Part shown: positions 10,652-22,636 of the stretch, piece after piece
Layout: the number at the start of each line of letters is the position of its first letter
Numbering within the stretch: the stretch's first letter is position 1
Assembly: GCA_031213475.1 (NCBI GenBank)
Contig: JARUPZ010000005.1
Coordinates: 5,185,732 to 5,249,731 of the forward strand
DNA: 64,000 nt
Direction: 5' to 3'
Source of the DNA: Nereocystis luetkeana
Lineage: Eukaryota; Sar; Phaeophyceae; Laminariales; Laminariaceae
Notes under the pieces: model-generated
The model's input: the letters and a program-made list of their open reading frames with translations, nothing else
Told to the model about the DNA's origin: nothing
Databases searched by the model: none
Translations under genes and position numbers: made by a program

Positions 10652-12235
10652 AGGATGGTGACCTCTCGCGCGATCGTCGCCCCTCTGTGCTGTTCTCGGC
10701 CCATGCTATCCACTCAGCTTTCAGGCGGGTATCGACGGCGCGTAAAGCTCGACCGACCTGGTTGGGGAGGAAAGTGTCACGCACACAGGGCGTTTGAACG
10801 AAGAGAGACAGAGGGGGCGCTACGACGTAAACCCACCGCGATTCGCGTAAAAGGAAGTCTGTACATACGCTACCCGTCGCTTCCTGTTCACATAATGGTG
10901 CACTGACAGGGCGAGTACCTTTGCCACCTTCTGGCGATTGCCCCCTCCTTGCCCACAGGCGAGGGCATTTTTTTCCTGTCATCATATGGGTGAGAAGCTG
11001 CCCACGAACTGAAAACATCATTTTATCATGCTGTGATACTACATCAGTATACCCTGGTACGATGACTGGCACCAGGTATTACACGATCACTAACTCAGCC
11101 CAGTGCCTGATTTAAGGGGCGGTCGCGGTGGAACCTGGCAAATAAGCGCCGCATGTACGGACTTTAAATACCAACACGTATTTACCGTATTGTGACATTG
11201 ACCGGAAATATAATCTCTGTTTGATGTCTATATCACCATCCAAACGGCACCTACATCCCCGTACAGAGCGTTAATACATACGCTCGGTTCCGCACGGGCT
11301 GACAAGGAGGTGTAGTATTAATAGTGTCACAGCAACACCTACAGATACGGTATGATCATCACAACAGGATGAGCGAGGACACTTATCCGCCGACAGTGCA
11401 ACGTTTATTCCTCCGTCGCGACACGTTACAAAGCATATAGCACCGCACGCACCAGCAGGAGGAGGAAGAAGAAGAAGAAGAAGAAGAAGAAGAAGCAGAA
11501 GAGCAGACATACAGGCCTGACTGCCGTATTACATCCTTGTTGTGGATGATGGAGATAAAAGAAAGAGACCACTCGGTTATGTTGGTCACTAGACAACCCC
11601 CCCCCCCACCCGTCCTCCCCCCCTGTACCGTACTATACGCAAAAATAAATAGCACACCCTTCCTTGGAGTAATTTCCACGCTGATTGGCTCGACGATGTG
11701 CAGAGTGGGGCAATCGCCGAGCGATTCATGTTTCTAAGGGAAAATATCCCGACGAGATCTTCCCAAAACGCCACCATTTTCCTCAAGTGCACCCACCCCC
11801 CTAGTTTCAGGAAAACTCGCCTGGGAGAATCGTCCCAGGGGGTGTGCTATATTATCACCCGTGTGATACGGTACGTGCGTGCATACATATACACGGATGT
11901 TGTCGGTTGTGTGTACGTTGTACTTCGAGGTCGCTCGTACGCACGCGCGGGTTGTTTCGATGTTGTTGCGAGCTATTTCCACCGAATAATATATCATACA
12001 ACGGTACGGCATGGTATCATACACCTGGTATACGTGTGCAAGAACTGGTGTAGATTACGGTAGGATGTGACCGCTTTCTTCTTGCCACCAGCAGCATATG
12101 TACTAGAGGTTATTCGCAAACGCCCCTCCCACGGTACAGGTCGTACATGTTTCTCCCTCGTGACAAGCCACGTGCAACCTCCGGGTATATTTTCCTTTTA
12201 CGCACTCGAATTTCGCAAAACACAGACACACCCAC
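10652..12235. other. No confident gene
   Basis: Contains a (GAA)n run at 11,461-11,502, a C-tract at 11,598-11,625 and a diverged element end (CCCAGGGGGTGTGCTATATT) near 11,835 related to 25,140-25,175. Open frames on both strands across 10,074-11,072 disagree with one another and have no splice support. Confidence 0.35.
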
Positions 12236-12400
12236 TCCTTGAATTCTGCTGCTTCGGATCTCGTCTTCCTCATATACGGACTTGTGTACACTATATGAGG
12301 CCGTATAAAACCCGTAGTAAGCGCGATATAAGTATTACACACAGCTTGCACAGACGAGTTTCGACGAAATCCTCCATCTTACAGCTGTTGTTTTCATGAT
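12236..12400 (-). repeat. Dispersed repeat X, 3' segment (inverted copy)
   Basis: Its reverse complement aligns with 32,405-32,570. Shared blocks are AGATGGAGGATTT, CGTCGAAA, CAAGCTGTGTGT, ACTACGGGTTTTAT, GGCCTCA, ACAAGTCCG, TGAGGAA and CAGAATTCA. The level of divergence suggests an old element. No transposase frame was seen. Confidence 0.7.
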
Positions 12401-14060
12401 TTTATAAATATCTTCCAGGTACTATTAATACAGTAGTAGTAGTTGTACAACATGTAACAGCAGTATGGGCCTTTTCGTGAGATAATATAATTAAAGAAAT
12501 CTGTACGTATAGGATATTGTTTCAGGTTTCAAGAAAGTAGTGCTAGCCTAGGCGTTCGGCGTCTATAGGAGATTGTATTGAAGCGCAATCCCTCCTCACT
12601 CCGTCAGAATAAGGGCAGGCAAAGCATAGTGGGAAGTAGACATCGAGGGACGATAGACCTCGTGCATGGGTTTCCTTTGTTTCCGGGGATTTCTTCCTTC
12701 AGGAATGTTTTGAGTGACCAGTGTTGAAGCTCATGCTGCACATTGTCGGATGGCAAGCAGAATAATGTAACGATGTAAGGGTCTTAGCCTACAGTAGTAT
12801 ATCTCCTGATCACACATGTCTTCCGAGAGGGCCGATGTACTCTGCATGTACATATATGTGTGCGGTATGAGCGCCACGGGTATGAATACTTCTTCTCGAT
12901 TTATTGTCCACGAGCTTGGCGATCGACGTAGTAGGCGCTATCATATAGTACCTGGTATGCGAGCATTCTATGACGGTACGAGTGCTCGTGCATATCATAT
13001 CATACACCTTCTCGATTTATTTGTCCGAGCAAGATCAAAAGCTTCGCGATCGCTGGGGAATCCATGACGCCATCTGACGCACACCACAAACCACGGCAGT
13101 CAATCAGTCAGCCACAGTCAGTCAGCCGCAGCCAGCGAAATCGTCTTGTTTTGCTTACCGCCCAAGTCGATGACGGGGATGGTGGGGTTGGTGGGTGATC
13201 AAAAATGATGTCGATCTCTCATGGAGTTCGAAAAGCTTCAACCTATTTTACCTTTTACCCATTGCACGATGTTGTTGTATGATCAATGTATGTATAACAC
13301 CGGCACATATGCGTGCATACAATTAACAGAGAAAAACATCAAACCTAACGAAGCCGTGGGATCTTCGTGAGATCGAAAGTTTCCTCAAGAGTTCATCTTT
13401 ACAAACTTGGTGTGTGTGATGATTCGATCGCGCCTTCTACGAGGTGTGTCATAGGTTTTCAGAGCTGTCCACAAAGTTCAAACCAGGTACCGGTACCTGG
13501 TATGCTACTGCAGTACCAGGTATATACAAGTGGTACGAAATCACTCTAACGAAGAGCTCGACCTTCGGGCGTATGTTGAGGGTGTTCCACTCTTCTTGTA
13601 TTTTACTTAACTTAATAAGCAGTATAAATAGTACTGTAGTGCGACTTCAAACCACTACCTGGTATATCATACCAGGTACCTGACTATGTACTCATCTTAC
13701 TTCCTGTGATACCGGGTATTTGTCTGCGCTCGGGTTCTTCGCTTTGCAGGTGGACGGGAGACCTCCCCCCCCCCGCGCTGCACGATGTGGGTGTAAAAAA
13801 ATGCTTGTAGGGGGCATTGAACAATGTAGGACACCAGTAACCAGACTGTATTGATAGTTCCTACGAAGTGGCGTACCGAACTGAGAGGTCGTCGACAACT
13901 TGTTTATGTGCTTTGCTACAGAAAAAGCAGTGGCAGTACATTGTTCGTTGTCTCCACAAGGACTGTTTCACGTCCACGTTGTTTGTGAAAAGAGGGGAGG
14001 GTCCCGTCCACGTGTGAGTTTTGTAGTTATTTCGCTGTTGGTATTGCGAGTTTTATCTTG
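12401..14060. other. No gene recognised
   Basis: Moderately AT-rich sequence with several TACCTGGTA/TACCAGGTA modules (13,488-13,525 and 13,658-13,682) and a C-run at 13,767. No frame had supporting splice sites or protein-like composition. Confidence 0.4.
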
Positions 14061-14153
14061 CCCTTTTAGGACCCCAGTCCCGTTTTGGGGACAAACTACT
14101 TATGTTTGGAGTGTTTTGCCCCCACATATGGGAGTGCGGTTCTAAAAGGGTTA
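14061..14153. mobile_element. MITE family B
   Basis: Palindrome with left arm CCCTTTTAGGACCCCAGTCC, central CGTTTTGGGGACAAACTACT and right arm GGGAGTGCGGTTCTAAAAGG. It ends at GGTTAA. Other copies are listed at 26.1, 32.0, 32.6, 36.9, 37.0, 41.2, 43.0, 49.9, 50.4 and 61.5 kb. Confidence 0.8.
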
Positions 14154-14341
14154 ATGGCACCACTATACTGCTACTGCTGGTTTCATTCGAGAGGACAAGC
14201 CAAAAACAACAGACGATAGATACTCTGAACACTGTTGTGTTTCCGTCGAGATCTAACGACTGCACTATACTCACTTCCTATTAATAGTGGTTCGGTTTGT
14301 TCGGTGGCCCTCTATATATCCGAGCACGACGCGACGACGAA

Positions 14342-14342
14342 C

Positions 14343-14385
<43 letters not shown>

Positions 14386-14387
14386 CT
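14342..14387. repeat. (AAC)n microsatellite
   Basis: About 15 uninterrupted CAA/AAC triplets. Poly-Gln and poly-Val frames across it are artefacts of the repeat. Confidence 0.95.
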
Positions 14388-14449
14388 ACGAACACCCGTA
14401 AAGACCGTTGACGCCTCACAGGAGTGCGATCGTTTTTCAGCTCTCGATT

Positions 14450-14665
14450 TTTCCAGAACGAGAAGGTCGCCAATACCGAACGAACGCGGTGCTCTTTCGG
14501 GAAGATCTGGTCGAGAGAGAGCCTTCCCAATGTAAAGTTCGAATTTTATATAGATATCACCCGTATTTTGCCGGTGTATTACTACTGCTGCTGCTGTAGA
14601 GAAGACGAGCGCCGGAAAAACGATCGCGCCCCTCTGCGGGAGCTCAGCGCCCTCTTCACGGCATT
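14450..14665 (+). repeat. Dispersed repeat X, 5' segment
   Basis: Aligns in the same orientation with about 32,110-32,300. Shared blocks are TTTCGG-AAGAT, CTCGAGAG, GCCTTCC, GAGAAGACGA-CGCCGGAAAA, ACGATCGC and CTCAGCGC/CTCAACGC-CTCTTC. It lies 300 bp from a MITE B copy. Confidence 0.6.
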
Positions 14666-15780
14666 CACACATAGGACTACGACGACAACCGGGACGATTA
14701 TTGCTTGCTGTGGGGGAATCTATACTCTGTTGCGCACTGGTGTATGGTACCTGGTATAGCGGTGCTGATTACTGTTGTTTTGTAGTACACTTCGTATCGT
14801 GTCAAGCAAGCTGCTGTTGTCTGTGCGCATGCATGTTGGATCAGCGCGTTCATCGAGCTACTTGCTGTTCTACTCAGCTATCATACCTGGTAATAAAGTG
14901 CGTACCTACCGGGTACGTATGCCTGCCACGGCGATGCAGAGTATAAGTACCCCAAGGTCAAAGGGCAACCTTACGATGCCATACCATACCGGTATGTATC
15001 TTCTGCGTGACCGGTATGCCTCTTCTACGTAGTCTACGTATTAATATTAATAGTATTCGCTGGTTGTTTAGTGCCACGTATGATATCCTCTCGTGCGCAA
15101 GACGTATACCGGTAATTGTCATCGTATTTTTACAAAGTTGAAGTATGTCTATATAATATACAGTATTGATAGTATACCAGGTACCAGGTTCGTATATGAT
15201 ATATATGCATTTCGTTCCCTGCGGGTCTCCTGAAAGCGTACCTCAAGGATACCTTGACGAGTGTCGGATCGTGATGGGCGCAGCTGGCAGAGGTATCCTA
15301 TCGCCTGACATCGTCTTCTCCTTGCACACTTTTCATTCATTGATTACAGTAATTCACACGCAACAACAACAGCAGCACAGCAGCAGCAGCAGCATCATCA
15401 TCATCAGCAAGCAGCAGCATCAATCATCACTATTCAATTATCACTACTTCACACATTGCTTGGTTTCGACGCAGCAGGGGGCGGGCGTGTGGGGCGAGAT
15501 ATCGATCGCTCTCATGCTTGCAAGTTGCAACTTGCGACTTGCAACTTGTGCAACTCGTGTCGGCTGACGAGGGATGAGGGCCGGGGGGCGCGGCGGGGGA
15601 GGGGGGGGGGGGGCACTCGATATCGTGATATTATGCATGTGGCCGTAGTCGGGAGGGGGGGTCGTTCATGTATGTATATATGTTTTTCTTTTTCTTTTTC
15701 CAATATATTAACTTCGTCCTTCTTTTCTCTCTCCCTCCTATCTTCTACGAAGTAATAAACATATATATATTAATAGTGGT

Positions 15781-16280
15781 ATCTCAGATCGCAGCGTAGC
15801 AGGCTCCCCTCCCCCCTCCCCGCTACGATTCGTACCTTCATTTTCATAGAGAAGACTCAGCCTGTATTCACATCTCTCGCCGACACTATTAATATGAATA
15901 ATTTCCCCCAGGTAAATTTCTCATGACACCCACCCGAGACAAAAAACACGCCACGTTGTACGAGCATGTACGTACTGACTGTAGGTCAGGTATAAACCTA
16001 TACAAACAAGAGTACAAAATGCGGCCGTACTTTATGCTCTTCCCATCAAAAATCTCCGCCCTTCTTTTTTTTTCTCACTCCCTCCTTCGAATATAGTCGT
16101 AACTCAGACCCGGAGTCACATATTGTAGGCTCTCTCCTCCCGCCACCCCCCCCCTCCCCACTACGGTTTGCTCCTTCATTTGCATCGCGAGACAATTCCT
16201 TCAGCAAGTCCTTTTCCCTCGTCGACTCGCGTCGATTTTCGCCCACCCCCGCTACAGCAGTTCGAGCTCACAACATCCCG
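15781..16280 (-). mobile_element. Two degraded SINE tails (minus orientation)
   Basis: 15,781-15,865 and about 16,055-16,280 each carry the reverse complement of the SINE body: AACTCAGACCCGGAGTCACA, CCCC-CTACGGT, CCTTCATTT, TCGCGAGA and CCCTCGTCGACTCGC-TCG. The tRNA-like head is missing or unrecognisable. Confidence 0.65.
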
Positions 16281-16595
16281 GTCACTTTTCTTTCTGAAGT
16301 ACCAGGTGCTGGTATATATGAATAACGTATACCAGGTATCTATCTCCTGAAATAATTCATCTCTACGGAGTACCAGGTACCCTGTACTCTGTACCCGTGC
16401 GTGCGCAAGGATACGCGGAAAGATTTCATCTCCTGAATGGATGAATTCTTCTCCGAGCGACTTTCACGATTCGATCGAGTGAATGATAACCCGCAACACC
16501 TCGTACGCGTCCTCCTTTTCAGGACCTGGTATAATTGATGTCTGTATGTACTAAAGCAGTTGGTATATACTGGTACTATTGATACTACTATTAAT

Positions 16596-16596
<1 letters not shown>

Positions 16597-16658
<62 letters not shown>

Positions 16659-17013
16659 CTCACATTAACTCACAATACAATGCAGTCCGTGGTCGCCTAT
16701 TATACCTGTACCGGTAGTATTAATATTAATAGTACGAGTACTAGTATATAGTTGGTGCATGTTCCTGCTCGCTGTTGTTGTTATTATTGTATACATACAT
16801 ACATACCTACCTGGTGGTACAAGCTACTCGTCCGGTAATAATGCTGCGCGCAGTGATAATGTAATGATATACCAGGTATCTATAGCTTTCGAGTGTTCGC
16901 AGTTCGCACCTCCCAGATCGCTGTTCTTGTTGTTGCTGTTGTTGCTGTTGTAGTTGTTGTCGTTGTTGTAGTTGTTGTAGTTGTTCCTGTTGTTCTTGTT
17001 CTTCTTCTTCTTG
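16597..17013. repeat. (TTG)n and TTG/TTC-rich tracts
   Basis: A perfect (TTG)20-like run occupies about 16,597-16,658. A second, interrupted TTG/TTC tract lies at 16,921-17,013. Between them are TACCTGGTA and ATTAATATTAATAGTA modules. Confidence 0.9.
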
Positions 17014-17370
17014 TTGATCGGGTAGTTGGTTGTTGTCGTATCTTTTTGCAACATTGTGGTGATAGTGCAGATGATGACAATGACATGGGCGTCGCTGGTC
17101 GCTGGTGTCGGGCGGGTGCGGCGGCAGTAGCAAGCAATGACGTATATATATGGAGGACATGCAGCCGAAGCAAAACTGATAGAAGACGCGATACGCGTCC
17201 CCGTCTCCGTGTTCTCTTTTTGTGTTATAATTACGACGTATCACGTGATTTCCCGTACGAGGGCACGAAGCCGTATGAACAATCAAGGTACTGGATGTTA
17301 TATCTTTGGCCCCGTCACGATCATATCATGCATATCATCATAATCGGCTCCTTGCTGTAGGATATACCCC

Positions 17371-17450
17371 TCGGTACTGATATATAAGGATTCTTTATAT
17401 AAAAAAAACAATATACGAACAGTCTTTATATTTCGGTACACCGTGGTACG
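17371..17450. mobile_element. MITE family C-like palindrome
   Basis: GGTACTGATATATAAGGA and TCTTTATATTTCGGTACACC face each other around a short A-rich centre. Confidence 0.45.
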
Positions 17451-17765
17451 TAGATATGTCCTGGTTGGTGGGTGATTTCGTGAATATAATGTGTCGTGTT
17501 GAATATTGAATACCGGTACCAGGCATGTCCAAATAAATTTCTCGCGAAGAAAAAATAACGAAAAAAAATCCCGAAAATCCGAAGTTGGAAGTTGACAACC
17601 GAAACCAGTCACGGTCAACCACAACCAGGCACAACACAAGGAACCAAAAATCCCCCTCACTGCACCCCATATACTTAATTCCAGTATACAAACAGACATA
17701 TATTATTTCAAGATGATTTGTTCACTCTCTTTGCTACTGCGGCGAGATCTACAGCAGCAGGGACT

Positions 17766-17815
17766 ACGAGTATCGAGTATCGAGTATCGAGCATCGAGTG
17801 CTTTGTCCAGTATCG
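17766..17815. repeat. 10-bp tandem repeat
   Basis: Units of GAGTATC/GAGCATC repeat about five times (GAGTATCGAGTATCGAGTAT and on). Confidence 0.8.
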
Positions 17816-18606
17816 AGACGTATCTATCGTAGATCCAGTGTTTGATTTTTTTCACCATTTTCTTCGGATATATATCGCTGGAGCCGTGTAGGCCCAACCT
17901 CTCTTATCGTCTCTGCCCAAGTTGCTGCTTGAATCTATCTGTCTATCGTTGAGATCTGCGTGCTGTGTCTTGCTGCATGTTGTTGTCGGTTCCCCTCTTC
18001 CCCCCCTCACCTCTCTATTTCCCTCTCAGCAGGAAGACTACGCTAACTTCGGAGGCTTGGGCTTCGTGTGCTACTATTACTACGCACCGAGATCTACGAA
18101 AAAAGCGTGATGTCCGTTGTTGTCACGTTGTTCACTTGAAAATCATTCCCAAAAACGACAAAAAGACTGAAAAATAGTATCGAAAAATCGAAAGTTCTAA
18201 TTTTTTTTAAAAAGCCTGCTAGCGAAAAAAGAAACTCCATGACCTTTTTTTCATCTGTGCCACAAAGCGAGAGAGGGGGGGGTACATAGGGGTATAGGGG
18301 TAAACTTTTTAGCCGGATTTTGGTTGCGGCTGAGCCTTCGTTGAGACTCGCTGTGCACGGCACATAGCCGCCCGGGAACGGCACCCATTCTAGGTGAGCA
18401 GCGCCCTTCCGAGGACGTGTAGATGGTGTGGTGATCTTCATCGTTCTCCTTTCGCGCGACGCGAGCGTTCACGGCTCTCGCGCTTTGGTCTCGATCAGAG
18501 CCGCCGTCGGTCCGAGGATTGTCTGTCTCAATCGGCTCTATTGTTTTGCCTACACGTATGATTTTATTTATCACAAAAAATTACACCAAGAGTTTCGTTT
18601 TTCCAG

Positions 18607-19043
18607 CTCCAGCTGTCCGACGAGTTCCGACTTGCGGGCGCGCTGCCCGCGCCGAGAGGGCCCTTTTGAAGCCACCGCGGGGCGGCAGGTACGGTGAGGG
18701 GCCTGGTGGTCTCGGCGGTCTGTCGTTTCTCCGCTCGTCTCGGCGTATTTACGAGGCGCTTTTGCTGTGTCCACTTGTTCGTCTGTGCAGGTCCCCTGCT
18801 TTGCGAGTTGAATCCTGGCCAAAAATGGTCGTTTTTGTCAACGGAATGCACATCATGAAAGACCGTTTCCCCGTCGCTTTGGGCAGTGTCATCCCGCAGT
18901 ACAGCAGCATCAGCAGCAGCAGCAGCGGCAGCGGCAGCAGCGTTGCCGGTTTAGCCAGCGGTTGTCCCGTCGCCCGGGAGGTACTCGAGAAAGAACATCG
19001 AGCTTTCTCTAGCTTTTCTCGCTCGTTTTCCTCTTGCGGCTGA
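18607..19043 (+). CDS. Unrecognised plus-strand gene, candidate last exons
   Basis: An acceptor TTTTTCCAG at 18,606 starts an 82-nt Arg/Ala/Pro-rich exon that ends GGCGGCAG|GTACGG at 18,688 in phase 2. The next acceptor, TTCGTCTGTGCAG (ending 18,790), restores the phase. It opens a stretch with ordinary protein composition (ESWPKMVVFVNGMHIMKDRF, VALGSVIPQYSS), a Ser/Gly repeat, and a stop at 19,041. A donor at GCCCGGGAG|GTACTC (about 18,980) may instead end this exon. The 102-bp intron keeps the frame, so an unspliced reading is also open. No homologous family was recognised. Confidence 0.35.
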
Positions 19044-19637
19044 ACCAAGCTGCAGAGCGACACAGGCAACATCCCTGGCTGCTATTGCTACTGCTGCCGC
19101 TGTCGTTGCTGCTGTTACTTTCATTTGGGGTATTTTTTTCGTAGGAAGTGAAAAAAATCGTCCATTGGTACCACTAATAGTATAGGAATTGGGTGTATTG
19201 TTATCTCGATCAACGTTCGCCATCTCTTGCATGTATGGTGCGTATCATACGACAAAAACTAATCGTAATAATCAACCCTTCTTTGGTCACCCACCGCAGA
19301 TCACGTCGCACAAACGCACCCCTCAGCAGACAGACAGACAGATTAGACACAGACGCGCTGACACACGCTGACACGCGCACAAGATCGGAGAGAGGGAGAA
19401 GAGCGAGACAAAGAGTGGAGACGCAGCCCTTTGATTCGGAGCCGAACCGTCCCTGCCTGTGTGGTCCTCCGAGTCCACCTCTCCTCGCGGTGGACCCAGC
19501 CAATACCTGCTGTGGCCGCACCCCGATTTTTGTCAACCCCGTGAATCTTTCTGGAGGAGGAGGGGCAGGAACACAGCAGCCGTAAGAGAAGGAGGAGAAG
19601 GAGGGGAGCTAGCAGAAGAACAGGAGGGGGAGGAGCC
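19044..19637 (+). other. Coding-like stretch with a strong donor
   Basis: The plus-strand frame open at 19,193-19,585 includes ETQPFDSEPNRPCLCGPP and TPIFVNPVNLSGGGGAGTQQ. It ends at a strong donor, CAGCC|GTAAGA (about 19,580). It lies between two other plus-strand coding-like pieces and may belong to the same gene. The first half of the frame overlaps CAGA/ACAC-rich sequence and is not convincing. Confidence 0.3.
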
Positions 19638-19817
19638 ATGCCTGCCAACCTGTTCGTGGTGGTCTTCCCACGAAAGGTCCAGGCGCACACAGTGTTCGTG
19701 ACGAGACGGGAGAAGCCCAAGAGCAAATGGAGCGTTGGCGGCCTGCGCAGCCCTCCCTCGGTCTTCATGCCGAGGTCAGCCTGCTTGTGCGTGTGTGTCT
19801 GTAGCCTGTACCTCTGA
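19638..19817 (+). CDS. Small open frame or exon, unknown function
   Basis: A 59-codon frame starts at ATG 19,638. Its first 45 residues look genuinely coding (MPANLFVVVFPRKVQAHTVF, TRREKPKSKWSVGG). A donor CCGAG|GTCAGC at 19,774-19,775 follows VFMPR, after which the frame enters a TGTGTG-rich stretch. I infer an exon of about 137 nt rather than a complete small protein. Downstream exons were not found. Confidence 0.35.
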   Translation: MPANLFVVVFPRKVQAHTVFVTRREKPKSKWSVGGLRSPPSVFMPRSACLCVCVCSLYL

Positions 19818-21435
19818 CTACAGCAGTTGACCGTGTCATGTGTGTGTTGCACGCACCGCCGTGGTAAGTGCCACTCTGTACTGCTGGTAATTAATAGTAA
19901 TAGTACCAGCAGACGTGGCGGTAGGCGTGGTGGTATACAGCTTTTTCATCGAATATACGTACTCGTATTTGAAGTAGTCGTGGACCTGGTATTAAATACC
20001 TGGTAGTAGTTTGGAGTACATGCTGTAGACCGCCTGGTATAGGAGTAGAGTATCGGGTACTGGTACGTACCAGCATACGCTTACGCTTACAACTTACCAC
20101 ACTACACGTACCGAGTACCAGGCAGTGCTTTTCGTTGGTACCGATGTATGACGAGGACCGAGCTCCCGTTGCGCGTTTTGTCTGGTCTTTTTATCTGCCT
20201 AAAAGTAAAAGACTTGGGACTGCTTGATGTACCTCCAGCACTGAACACGCGCACATCATACCAGGGTGGTACGCGAAACCTCAGACCTTGCCCGAGTATG
20301 TGTATGCAGGTATTCATACGTATGTTCGATTTTCTCACATTATAACCTCTCAAACCAAGGAGTCCGTGGTCACACAAAGATGTTGGGTATGCGTCGATGT
20401 TGTTTCTGCGCTTCTTCACTATGCACATTGTAATGTAATACGACGTAAGTACTGGTAATACTCTGGGTAAGTACCTTGTAGGTCTTAGTGTTAATGTTTT
20501 TCATGACCATGGCACGGATCGAACGAGTGTCGAATGGGAAGGTCTTCGCCAATCGCCAATAAATTGTCCTCTTCCGATGCTCAATTCTGATGAAAGAAAC
20601 ATGGAACAAAGGATCGAACCTTATGTTCTGTGTATTCGCACGAACGTACTCTGTTCTGTGCCAAGGTATATTGATACTTTTAATACAAGTTTGAGTATAT
20701 GTACGAGTGGTGATGATCTGATCATATGCACTCGTACGTACTACCTGGTAACCTGGTATGATACCTGGTATAATACCAGATATACTACTCTGTTTGCTGT
20801 AGTACCGCAGTCCGGCTTTGGAGACGAACGACTCAGAATCTGACTGGTTTGTCCGCAAAACGAGACTGCAGTTCTACTGCTGTATAAGGATACAGCGGTG
20901 CACTTACACGAAAGGTGTATGCGTGTGTCCTCGTTTTTTCTACCCGTCGATATCCAGCACAACCAGTGTCCGTGCCGATTCTTCAATCCTATCCTATTGA
21001 TAGAGAGATTCAAGTTATGTGGTCACAAAACTACGCCACAGATCAATTACATTATTATGCTGTGAGCAGAGTCGACAATGCAATGCCATGCCATGCCATC
21101 ATACTCAATACTGGATACGACAGGAACGCAATACACATTCTATGAAAACGAGATAACAAAAGAGATACAAAATCATACAAACGAAAAAAACAAAAAGCAG
21201 GAAACAAAGAAACACACCGAAGAGAAAAAGGAAGAATAAGAGAAAATTATGTCGTGCCTCCCCTCAGGAGATGTGGCTGGCACTTGGCCGATATCAGTTG
21301 CCAACCATCAACATTCCATGCGCATTGTGCAACGTACTCCTATTATACCTGTTGCCAGGTTGGTCTCAAAACACTATTATTAATAATTAATACCAGGTAG
21401 AGCTTTACGAGTAGCAGTACTTCTTCGAGATTTGG
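19818..21435. other. No gene; module-rich sequence and a dispersed repeat
   Basis: Dense in TACCTGGTA/TAGTACCAG modules (19,890-20,130 and 20,740-20,790). 20,813-20,877 is a degenerate MITE B. 20,941-21,045 aligns in inverted orientation with 27,160-27,265 (CCAGCACAACCAGTGTCCGT, GCCGATTCTTCAAT). No coding signal was seen. Confidence 0.5.
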
Positions 21436-21543
21436 TATTACGGGGGACCATAGTTAACAGGACCTATGGTACACATAAAAACCTCCATGTTTAACTATTT
21501 TTACCAACAATATTTGGTCCTGTTAATTATGCCCCCCCGTAAG
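21436..21543. mobile_element. MITE family A
   Basis: TATTACGGGGGACCATAGTT at the left and AATTATGCCCCCCCGTAA at the right are inverted. The interior holds the matching ACCTATGGTACACATAAAAA and TTTTACCAACAATATTTGGT arms. Confidence 0.85.
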
Positions 21544-22527
21544 TAGTCCTAGAAGGGTTGTTTGGGGTCGGGTTTAGTGTTTAGGGTTGCTCTGATCAGC
21601 TTCGTGTTGGGGTAGTTCAGTCATTGTATTCGGCTTGTACTCAGCAGTCAACCATTAATCAAATACCAGGTAAGATACGAGCTTCGGTCTCGATATTATA
21701 ATAACGGTACGAACAACGACGCAACGGCAGCACACAAGGTCACGCGTTATCGTTACTGCAGGTCGCATCATACATACATCGTAATGTGGTGTCTTCCCTT
21801 TTTGTTCTCTGGTCTGGCGGTCCCGCTATGTAACAACGAGCGGAACTCCCAAGGCTTTTAATTATACATACCAGAGTTCGTACCTCTTACCCGTACCGCA
21901 ATACCGGTACTTAATAACACACCCTATAGCGTCGGTAACTTTTTTTACGTATACCTGACATCTTATACCAGTATGTGTATAGTACAACGTAACGACAGAG
22001 AGGATCAGCGCTGATTCTGTAAAACAAGCGCTACCTACCGATATAGTACATACTTGCACATATCTGGTACCAGGTATACGGTACATTATATATACTCGTA
22101 TTGATGATCACTTTTACTGTTGTCCTTAAAACGTACCGGTAGGAGGTTTTACTCTCAGCGATATTCTGCACAAGCCGTGGTGCCGTGGTCGCAGGTTTCG
22201 TCCCTCCTCCCCCCCGGTACGCGCCTTTTTTATCGGGCATAGGGTTGAGCAGCATTCCCACTGGTTTTCATTGAATGCTGCTATTGACATTAATATTATT
22301 CCTGGCTGTCTCACAACGCATGCTCTCGCCCTCTCCTCTCATCAATATTTGTGCAAGAAAAAGTCCCTTCGTATCGAGTATGCACTCCGTGACACTCGAA
22401 CGTTCGAAATTGATGTCATTAGGCACGCGGACCACCTGCTAAGCCACCACGGACGCGACGTCGGTGTACTTGATTTTCCTATGTCGTAAGGTACTCGTAC
22501 GAGTATGGTATACCACCGTACGAGTAC
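21544..22527. other. No gene recognised
   Basis: AT-rich sequence with a TTTAGTGTTTAGGGTTGC telomere-like remnant at about 21,570, TACCAGGTA modules and a C-run at 22,208. A plus frame at 22,271-22,489 has ordinary composition (FEIDVIRHADHLLSHHGRDV) but no splice support. It could be an exon fragment. Confidence 0.35.
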
Positions 22528-22636
22528 TATTACGGGGGACGACAGTTAATAGGACCAAATATGGTGAGTAAAAATGGTTAAATATACAGGTTTTTATGTA
22601 CACCATAGGTCCTATTAACTATGGCCCCCCGTAATA
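22528..22636. mobile_element. MITE family A
   Basis: Intact palindrome from TATTACGGGGGACGACAGTT to AACTATGGCCCCCCGTAATA. Confidence 0.85.

Noticed and set aside
10074..11072. A 332-codon minus-strand frame
   Set aside because: Composition switches along its length, other frames are open in the same places, and its 3' part crosses T- and C-rich low-complexity sequence.
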